Positions 1-5,911 of a DNA stretch of 25,659 bases are shown here, piece after piece. How positions within the stretch are numbered: the stretch's first letter is position 1; each line of letters opens with the position of its first letter. The notes beneath the pieces were generated by a model that was not told where the DNA came from, did not search any database, and worked only from the letters and a program-made list of their open reading frames with translations. The DNA is taken from assembly GCA_937998045.1 (NCBI GenBank), contig CALKVG010000083.1:1-25659 (forward strand), written 5' to 3'. The DNA comes from an uncultured Myxococcales bacterium. GTDB lineage: Bacteria; Myxococcota_A; Polyangia; Polyangiales; Polyangiaceae. The translations under genes and the position numbers were made by a program.

Positions 1-45
1 ACACGCGTAAGATCGTCGGCAGCGTCAGATGTGTATAAGAGACAG
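1..45 (+). other. Illumina Nextera adapter and i5 index (artefact)
   Basis: Not genomic. Bases 13-45 match the Nextera read-1 transposase adapter, ending in the 19-base Tn5 mosaic end at 27-45. Bases 1-4 are the end of the P5 primer and 5-12 (GCGTAAGA) match the i5 index I remember as S517. The first genuine base is 46. Open frames that start here (for example proteins beginning MCIRDR or MYKRQ) are adapter translations. Confidence 0.98.
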
Positions 46-110
46 ATTCACTCGGGCCCCCGCCCGACGATCCGTCGCGATCCGCTCCTCCCGCACGACG
101 CGACGCTCGC

Positions 111-935
111 CTACGTGTCACCAATCGGCTCCCATCCGCCGGGGTCGGGACGACCGAGTCGCCGGAAGTGCTCGGCGCGGATGGCCACGGTGGTGTTGCA
201 CGCCCACCGCGCGCAGTGAACGTTGAGGACCTGCTGCTCCCATGGATCGCCGGCGGCGCGCTGCGGCGGCGTGAATTCGAATCGGCCCCTGACCGCCTGC
301 GCCTCCTTCGGGAATCCCGTCGACGAGTACGCGCGCGCGGACCGCTGCACTACGAGATTCCGCAGCTCGACGAGGCGGTCGAACGCGAGGTAGGGCTCCT
401 TCTTCTCGTCGAATAGCTTGCCGTGGAGCCACAGGTACTTTCGCCAGGTCTGGCGAAGAGGCAAGTTCTTCTCTTCGACCTTCGCCCGCAATCGGCCCGC
501 TGGCGCCGGCGCCATGCCGCCCGAAGCCGCCGTCATGGCGTCCGAAGCCGCGTCGAGCTCGATCTCTTCGTTCACGAAGGCCTCGAGCGCCGTGCACACG
601 AGGACGACGGTCGCGACCGGGAGCGCGGTTCTCGGGGGCGCGCCGCCCTGGGCCTCGAGGGCGAAGCGGCGGGCGGTCGCGTACATCACGCCCGAGAGGT
701 GGGGCGGCGTGCTCGGGAGGGAGGGGAGGTGGCCTTCGCGCGGGATCGGGGTCGGCGCGACGATGGTCTTGTCTTCGTCGGGCACGGGGATGGCGAGCGA
801 CGGCGTCGTCGAGCTTCGGTTTCGCTGGTGATCTCGCGGTGCGCCCCAGGGGCGCCCGCTCCTGCTCTTCGGCCCTGCCATGTGGCCCGTAGCGGAGCAT
901 ACCGCGATCGCGCCCCCCCGACGGGAGAGGGTCAC
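111..935 (-). CDS. Hypothetical protein, HEPN-like C-terminal half
   Basis: Unknown protein of up to 274 residues. I see no export signal, so it is probably cytosolic. The convincing part runs from about residue 80 to the end: a helix with ALEAFVNEE, a segment LPLRQTWRKYLWLHGKLF, then LVELRNLVVQRSA and a tail with HCARWACNTTVAI. The order 'ALEAFxNE ... LxxLRNxxV ... WA' resembles a group of HEPN-like proteins in which RN is followed after about four residues by a catalytic His (RN-x4-6-H). Here no His follows, so nuclease activity is doubtful. The first 60-80 residues are low-complexity; the listed start is a GTG at 935, and an ATG at 881 is an equal alternative. Neither has a clear ribosome-binding site. 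It lies 45 bases downstream of the lipoprotein gene on the same strand and may be the last gene of that transcript. The HEPN link is inference only. Confidence 0.7.
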   Translation of the reverse strand: MTLSRRGGAIAVCSATGHMAGPKSRSGRPWGAPRDHQRNRSSTTPSLAIPVPDEDKTIVAPTPIPREGHLPSLPSTPPHLSGVMYATARRFALEAQGGAPPRTALPVATVVLVCTALEAFVNEEIELDAASDAMTAASGGMAPAPAGRLRAKVEEKNLPLRQTWRKYLWLHGKLFDEKKEPYLAFDRLVELRNLVVQRSARAYSSTGFPKEAQAVRGRFEFTPPQRAAGDPWEQQVLNVHCARWACNTTVAIRAEHFRRLGRPDPGGWEPIGDT

Positions 936-980
936 CTGTCCGGGCGACCCTCCCCCGTCTCGCCTCCTCGAGCCTCCCGA

Positions 981-1505
981 TCAGAGTCTGGTAATGGGCT
1001 CGTTCACCGCGACCGTCATGTGTAAGGTGAGCGTGTGCGTCAGCTTCACGGAGTCTGCGGAGATGTTCCCGACGAGGAAGAAGTGGATATCGACCTTTCC
1101 TTCGCCCAGGTACTGCAGGAGCTGATCGCCGGGGATCGAGAGGGGGAGCTGAACTTCGTTGCTCGCGGCCGGCACGTCCGTGTCCGAGAGAAGAGCGACC
1201 GGCATCGCGCCGTCGGCGCTGGCGATGGTCGCACGGACGTGCCCCACCTGCGCGAGCCCGTCGCCCGTCAGCGAGTTCTGCGAGAACGCGGCGCTGAGAA
1301 CGCCCTGCTGGCGGAGTGCCGCGATGTTCTCGTGCACGTCGACGAGGAGGTGAGAGTCGGTCGACTGTCCGCTCGGTATGGCTTGGGCGGCGGCCGCCGG
1401 GAGGCCGGGGAACGTGACGGCGTCGGTGCTCGTGACGTCGAACGACTCCTGGCCCTGGAGGCATCCGACTAGGGGGATCGTTGCGAGCGCTGCGATGAGT
1501 TTCAT
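981..1505 (-). CDS. Putative lipoprotein of unknown function
   Basis: A 174-residue exported protein. It starts with ATG at 1505, with AAAGG upstream as a likely ribosome-binding site. Residues 1-14 form a short lipoprotein signal (MK, then hydrophobic) and the lipobox is PLVGC with Cys15 as the lipidated residue, so the mature protein should be anchored in a membrane. The mature part is probably beta-rich and contains DSHLLVDVHENIAALRQQGVL, HVRATIASADG and a C-terminal TLTLHMTVAVNEP strand. I recognise no domain. It follows the barrel-like gene at 1522-2178 by only 16 bases, so the two are probably co-transcribed and may act together at the outer membrane. This pairing is inferred from position alone. 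Confidence 0.85.
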   Translation of the reverse strand: MKLIAALATIPLVGCLQGQESFDVTSTDAVTFPGLPAAAAQAIPSGQSTDSHLLVDVHENIAALRQQGVLSAAFSQNSLTGDGLAQVGHVRATIASADGAMPVALLSDTDVPAASNEVQLPLSIPGDQLLQYLGEGKVDIHFFLVGNISADSVKLTHTLTLHMTVAVNEPITRL

Positions 1506-1521
1506 GGTCGGCCTTTCGCGA

Positions 1522-2178
1522 TCAGAAGAACTGGGCGAAACCGAGTTTCGCCGAGGGCGCCACCCAGCCGGCGAAGCCCGGATTCTGGAGGGACGAGGCG
1601 CTGCCGCCTCCGGCCTGGAAGCCGGCGGTGTGGAAGTCCAGCCAGGAGACGCCGCCGCGGAGGAAAAAGCGGATCGTCTCGCGCCGGCCCACCTCGATCC
1701 CGAAGTGGAAGTTGGCGTAGTCGTACCCGATGGTGGATCCCTGGAAGCCGGGGATGGGGCCGTTCCAGGTGTGCCCGGCTTCGGCGGTGAGCGTCGGGGA
1801 GAATGAGAACGGGACCGGGTCGATCGTCAGGCCCGCGCGGGCTCCCGGCGCGGCGCCGTTGTACGTGACCGCAGCGCTCAGGCGGACCCAGTCGACGAGC
1901 GGGCGCACGACGAAAGCGAGCGCCGCGCCATCCGGTACGCCGAGGTCCATCGAGAAACCGAACGTGCGGTGCGCGTTGCGGTCCGCCGACGGGACCGGCC
2001 GCGCGTCGGCGCCGGGCGGCCCGCTCGCCGGGTCGGCGGCGGCGCTCGCGTATCGCGGGGCCGCGCAGAGCGCCGCGATCGCGGCCAGCGCGAGCGCGTG
2101 CCTCCGCCGGAGTCCAGCGAACCCCCTGCCTCCGACGGTCTCGCGCGCAGCTCTCCAGCGTCGGCCCGGCATACCCAT
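1522..2178 (-). CDS. Outer-membrane beta-barrel-like protein
   Basis: About 218 residues from the ATG at 2178; a GTG at 2193 and an ATG at 2172 are in the same frame. The N-terminus is basic (RRWRAARE, LRRRH) followed by ALALAAIAALCAAPRYASA, a signal peptide with an AxA-type cleavage site. The mature part alternates polar and hydrophobic residues in strand-like stretches (TFGFSMDLGV, ALAFVVRPLVDWVRLSAAVTY, FSFSPTLTAEAGHTW, YANFHFGIEVG, IRFFLRGGVSWL) and ends in Phe-Phe, the usual C-terminal signature of Gram-negative outer-membrane barrels. No family is recognised. It is 16 bases upstream of the lipoprotein gene and likely forms an operon with it. The upstream HAD remnant loses its reading just before this gene, so this locus may have been rearranged. 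Confidence 0.8.
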   Translation of the reverse strand: MGMPGRRWRAARETVGGRGFAGLRRRHALALAAIAALCAAPRYASAAADPASGPPGADARPVPSADRNAHRTFGFSMDLGVPDGAALAFVVRPLVDWVRLSAAVTYNGAAPGARAGLTIDPVPFSFSPTLTAEAGHTWNGPIPGFQGSTIGYDYANFHFGIEVGRRETIRFFLRGGVSWLDFHTAGFQAGGGSASSLQNPGFAGWVAPSAKLGFAQFF

Positions 2179-2264
2179 TTCGAACGGCGCCACCCGTGGA
2201 TCCTCGAGGCCGAAAGGCTGCCGCGGGCCCTTTTGGTGGACGGTGGTGAGCGGACGTAGGTGTC

Positions 2265-2709
2265 CCGAGCGGCTCGGGCTCGATCTGCAGCGAGCGCGAC
2301 CAGCCCGCGACGTGCGCTCGACGCGGCAGAGCCGTTTCAGCGCAATGGATGACGTCGTGGTGCATCAGGAACGGGTCCAGACCGCGCGCGGCCAGCGTGC
2401 GGAGGACTCGCCGCGCGGTCGTTTCGGCGAGGGGACGGATCTCGAGCGGAGCCCCCGTGCGCACGCAAGCGAGAGCGCCGCCTTCGGCGCAGATGAGCGG
2501 CGCGTCGACCGCGAGAGACTCCAGGCGCACGGCAGCGCGCTTGACGCGAGTCGACCGGTGGCGATCGTCACGGCGACGCCGCGATCGCGGGCCGCGAACA
2601 GCGCGCGAGCGTCTTCGGGCGCCACGCGGCCATCGTCGCGAAGGAGCGTTCCGTCGAGATCGATCGCGAGCAGAAACCGGGCATTCGAAGTGCTTCGCGT
2701 TGGCCGCAT
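2265..2709 (-). pseudogene. HAD (Cof-type) phosphatase remnant, frameshifted and truncated
   Basis: The reading starts MRPTRSTSNARFLLAIDLDGTLL (ATG at 2709), giving the HAD motif I nucleophile DLDGTLL, then ALFAARDRGVAVTIATGRL, the motif II region of Cof-type sugar-phosphate phosphatases. Right after ATGRL, at about 2540-2550, the homology jumps to another frame: RVKRAAVRLESLAVDAPLIC, then AEGGALACVRTGAPLEIRPL and LDPFLMHHDVIHC, which is the expected cap region. One missing base explains this. The match fades near 2265, and motif IV (GDxxND) is absent, so only about 150 of some 270 residues remain. It is divergent from the phosphoribosyltransferase-like gene with only 25 bases between start codons. 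The frameshift could be a real inactivating change or a base error in the assembly; the missing C-terminus argues for a real remnant. Confidence 0.75.
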
Positions 2710-2734
2710 GGGTAAGGCCGGTGCGGGCTCGCGT

Positions 2735-4420
2735 ATGTACGTGTTCCGGGATGCCCACCGCGTCGAGCGCGGCCGCGACATGGTGCAGGCCCTCGCCCTC
2801 GAGCTGGCGCGCCTCGCCGCCACGGCCCAGGGCACATTTTCGCGAAGACAGCGCGTCCTCGACGCGCTCGTCCGGGCCGGCCAAGTGGAGGCGGCCTTCG
2901 CGGACGCGGCGGAGCGTTCACCGGAGCTACGGGCCGCCGTCCGTCGCGCGGCTCGCATCACGGATGCGCTGGCGGAAGAGCTGATCGATCGTTCCCCGCG
3001 CGCGACGTTGCCGGCCGACGTCGAGTCGTACTTTGGCGCGACCGCAATCCCGGAGCTCGTCCGCGTGTCGCCGCACGAGGGGTTCGCCTACTACGCTCTC
3101 CATCCGACGTCGTTCGCGGATCTCGCCGCGCGCGCCCTGCACTCGGAGACTCGGGCGATGGCCGTCGGGATCCGGTCCATCGGGGCGACGCTGAGCGCGG
3201 TCGTCGCGGGCAAGCTGCGCGCGCAGGGGGTGCTCGTGCAGCGCATGACCGTGAGGCCTGCAGGGCATCCGTACGCGCGAACGCTGGCGCTGGACCGTGC
3301 ATCGCGAGCCCGCGTGCAGCGCGCGAACGACGGGGGGTCGACCTTTCTGGTCGTCGACGAGGGGCCCGGGCTGAGCGGCTCGTCGTTCCTTGCGGTGGGC
3401 GAGGCCCTCGTTGCGTGCGGCGTTCCCTCGACGCGTATCCTCTTTCTCTGCAGCCGCGCGGTGGACCCGGCGACGCTCATCGCCGCCGATGCCCGTGCAC
3501 GGTGGACCGAGTTCCGTAGCCTGGCTCCGCTCTCGACCGCCTGCGTGCCGAGCACCGCCGGCGAATACCTGGTCGGCGACGGATGGCGCCGGATGGTCTG
3601 TGGGCAGCCGGAGTCGCGCTGGCCGGCCTCGTGGACGCAGCTCGAGCGCCTGAAGTTCCTGAGCCGGGATCGAGCGCGTATCCTCAAGTTCGAGGGGCTG
3701 GCGTGGTACGGGGCCGCGGCTCTGGCGCGCGCGGTCGCTCTCTTCGAGGACGGCTGGGGACCGCAGGCGCTCGACGAGGGCGACGGCTTCGTCTCGTACC
3801 CGTTTGCCGGGCGACCTCTCGACGCAGGGCGATGCTCCGAGACCGTGCTCGACGCGATGGCCCGGTACTGCGCCGCGCGCGGGCGGCTCTTCCCGGCATC
3901 CGCCACCGACGACGGCGAGCTGGTCGCCATGCTGCGCACGAACGTCCTGGAGGAGTTCGGCGCGGATCTTCCGTCGGCGTGGATCCCCGCCGTCGAGCGT
4001 GCTGTGCTCCCCGACGCACGGATGCAACCACACGAATGGGTCGAGTCGACTCCGGGGTCGCTGCTCAAGGTCGACGCCGTCGCGCACGGCGACGACCACG
4101 TCTTCCCTGGACGGACCGACATCGCCTGGGACCTCGCCGGAGCCATCGTGGAGTGGGGGCTCGACCGCAACGCGCGCGACTGGTTTCTCGCGCGCTATCG
4201 CCGCGCGTCCGGGGACGACCCACGTCCCCGGATCGGAGCGTTCCTTCGCGCCTACGCGATCTTTCGTATGGCCTATTGCAAGATGGCGGCGGCGGCCGTG
4301 GGCCCGGGCCTCGAGCTCGATCGATTTGCGCGAGAGTATCGTCGCTATCGCGCGCTCGCGTGCCCTCGTATCCTCGGCGTTCCACCCCGACGGGGAGCGC
4401 TCGAACGCGGGGGAGAGTGA
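2735..4420 (+). CDS. Phosphoribosyltransferase-like protein with C-terminal kinase-like domain
   Basis: 561 residues from ATG 2735; an in-frame ATG at 2708 would add nine. After a helical N-terminus, the stretch EGFAYYALHPTSFADLAARA, AVGIRSIGATLSAVVAGKL and then TFLVVDEGPGLSGSSF (about residues 203-218) has the shape of a type I phosphoribosyltransferase, the last being the PRPP-binding loop (two acidic residues, then small residues). Residues 290-561 form a second domain with LLKVDAVAHGDDHVFPGRTD and IAWDLAGAIVEWG (about 445-475), recalling the catalytic HGD and metal-binding D of aminoglycoside/choline kinase-like folds, though in modified form. Related PRTase genes beside HAD phosphatases are known from predicted stress and nucleoside-modification gene clusters, and a HAD remnant sits next door here. 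The stop codon overlaps the start of the antiporter. The function of the fusion is not known to me; the C-terminal assignment is tentative. Confidence 0.82.
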   Translation: MYVFRDAHRVERGRDMVQALALELARLAATAQGTFSRRQRVLDALVRAGQVEAAFADAAERSPELRAAVRRAARITDALAEELIDRSPRATLPADVESYFGATAIPELVRVSPHEGFAYYALHPTSFADLAARALHSETRAMAVGIRSIGATLSAVVAGKLRAQGVLVQRMTVRPAGHPYARTLALDRASRARVQRANDGGSTFLVVDEGPGLSGSSFLAVGEALVACGVPSTRILFLCSRAVDPATLIAADARARWTEFRSLAPLSTACVPSTAGEYLVGDGWRRMVCGQPESRWPASWTQLERLKFLSRDRARILKFEGLAWYGAAALARAVALFEDGWGPQALDEGDGFVSYPFAGRPLDAGRCSETVLDAMARYCAARGRLFPASATDDGELVAMLRTNVLEEFGADLPSAWIPAVERAVLPDARMQPHEWVESTPGSLLKVDAVAHGDDHVFPGRTDIAWDLAGAIVEWGLDRNARDWFLARYRRASGDDPRPRIGAFLRAYAIFRMAYCKMAAAAVGPGLELDRFAREYRRYRALACPRILGVPPRRGALERGGE

Positions 4421-5658
4421 CCACTTCGCATCAAGCCGCCTGGCTCGCGCTCGGTCTCGCCATCCTGCTGGTTGCGGCCAAGGTCGGCGGCCATCTGGCC
4501 GTGCGCTTCGGTCAACTCGCGGTGCTCGGAGAGCTGCTGGCGGGGGTGCTGCTGGGCAACCTGCCCGGTCTGCGCGGGCTCGCCTGGTTGCGCGACGACC
4601 CCTCCGTCGACGTCGTCGCGCAGCTCGGAAGCCTGGTACTCCTCTTCGAGGTCGGACTCGCCCTGACCGTGCGCGATGTCCTCAGGGTTCGCGGAAGGTC
4701 CGGCGCGGTCGCCACTCTGGGGACCGCGTTCAGCCTGACCTTCGGGTGGCTCGCGGCCGCGTGGCTGCGCCCGCAAGACGGCCCCCAGGGGCACGCGTTC
4801 GTGGGCGCAGCGCTCGCGGCGACCAGTATCGGAATCACCGCGCGGGTGCTCTGGGATCTTTCGAAGACCGGGACGCGGGAGGCGCGCGTCATCCTCGGCG
4901 CCGCCGTGATCGACGACGTCTTCGGCTTGATCATCCTCGCTGCGGTCACCGCGTGGGTCCACGCGACCGCCGGGGGACCCGGTGGGATCTCCTTGCCGAC
5001 CGTCGGCTGGATCCTCCTCAAGGCCGTCGCCTTCTTCGCCGCGGCGTTCGCCGCAGGAATTCCGCTCGCGTCGTGGTCCTTCCGCGCCGCGACCCGGCTT
5101 CGCACCGCGGGGGTGCAAGTCGCCGCGGGACTGGTCTTCTGTTTCTTCCTGTCGTGGGCGGCGGACGTCCTCGGTCTGGCGCCGATCGTGGGGGCCTTCA
5201 CCGCGGGTCTCATCCTGGAGGAGGCGCACTCGGCGGGCTTCGTCGCGCGCGGCGAGCGAGCGCTACCCGAGCTCGTCGAGCCGGTTTCGTCGTTTCTCGT
5301 CCCCGTGTTCTTCGTTCTCATGGGGATGCGCGCGAACTTGTCGTCGCTCGCCGAGCCGGGCGCCCTCTCGGTCGCGGCGTGCCTCCTGGCTGCGGCCGTC
5401 CTCGGGAAGCTCTCGTGCGCGCTGGGCGCGCCGGGGATGGCGCGCGGTGCGGTCGCTGTCGGGATGATACCTCGCGGAGAGGTCACGCTGATCTACGCCA
5501 ACCTGGGGCTGTCCACCCGCCTCGCGGGAAAGCCGCTGCTCGACGCGTCCGTGTATTCGGCGCTCATCCTCGTGGTCGTCGCCACGACGCTGGTCACCCC
5601 GCCGGCGCTCCGCTGGGCTCTGCGGCCGCGCGACGGCGCCTCCGATCGCGACGGCTGA
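4417..5658 (+). CDS. CPA2-family cation/proton antiporter
   Basis: 413 residues, integral inner-membrane protein exchanging Na+ or K+ for protons. It starts with GTG at 4417, whose last bases overlap the upstream TGA (GTGA), with GGGGGAG just before it, so translation is coupled to the PRTase-like gene. About a dozen hydrophobic segments are visible. Typical features are GQLAVLGELLAGVLLGN in the first helices, AATSIGITARVL, and GAAVIDDVFGLIIL, where Asp166-Asp167 match the two-Asp ion-binding site of NapA-type members; then LGLAPIVGAFTAGLIL, PVFFVLMGM and a late MIPRGEVTLI. The protein ends right after the last helix, without the cytosolic RCK/TrkA-N nucleotide-binding domain of KefB/C. Length and motifs suggest an intact transporter. 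Coupling to a putative nucleotide- or phosphate-handling enzyme suggests a joint stress or pH response, which is inference. Confidence 0.92.
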   Translation: MTTSHQAAWLALGLAILLVAAKVGGHLAVRFGQLAVLGELLAGVLLGNLPGLRGLAWLRDDPSVDVVAQLGSLVLLFEVGLALTVRDVLRVRGRSGAVATLGTAFSLTFGWLAAAWLRPQDGPQGHAFVGAALAATSIGITARVLWDLSKTGTREARVILGAAVIDDVFGLIILAAVTAWVHATAGGPGGISLPTVGWILLKAVAFFAAAFAAGIPLASWSFRAATRLRTAGVQVAAGLVFCFFLSWAADVLGLAPIVGAFTAGLILEEAHSAGFVARGERALPELVEPVSSFLVPVFFVLMGMRANLSSLAEPGALSVAACLLAAAVLGKLSCALGAPGMARGAVAVGMIPRGEVTLIYANLGLSTRLAGKPLLDASVYSALILVVVATTLVTPPALRWALRPRDGASDRDG

Positions 5659-5659
5659 C

Positions 5660-5884
5660 GGCGGCTGCCATTCGTTTCCGACGACCACCGCGCCTCGGCA
5701 CGACGAGATCTCGCTCAACCTGGCGCACATCGTCGGGCTGGACGTCACCGGTCTCGACGGCCCGACGGGGCGCCTTTATCTGCAGTACGGCTCGATCGTC
5801 GAGACCATCGCCGGACAAGACACGACGACGACCCGGGGCTTCTTCTTGACCAATCGCCTCCTGCTTCCGGAAAAGAACTGGTGA
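5660..5884 (+). pseudogene. Coding-like remnant without a start codon
   Basis: Directly after the antiporter stop codon, another frame reads 74 codons without a stop up to TGA at 5882-5884. It contains EISLNLAHIVGLDVTGLDGP, GRLYLQYGSIVETIAGQD and RGFFLTNRLLLPEKNW. Third positions are almost all G or C, and composition is protein-like, unlike the Arg-rich shadow frames around it. The frame stays open back to 5492 but has no ATG, GTG or TTG there. It looks like the 3' end of a lost gene, possibly of an exported protein. I do not recognise the family. This fills the interval between the antiporter and the converging Hsp70 gene. Confidence 0.5.
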
Positions 5885-5911
5885 CCCTTCGCCTTTGGAC
5901 CCTCCGGACGC

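Noticed and set aside
27..45. Tn5 mosaic end read as a natural transposon end
   Set aside because: It is embedded in the sequencing adapter with index bases and has a matching library adapter at the other contig end.
118..1464. Long minus-strand frame covering the first two genes
   Set aside because: Arg/His-rich shadow frame; the frames at 111-935 and 981-1505 have protein-like composition and a lipobox.
1730..2707. Upstream part of the PRTase-like open frame
   Set aside because: It runs antisense to the outer-membrane gene and the HAD remnant and is Arg/Ser/Pro-rich; homology-like sequence starts only after about 2735.
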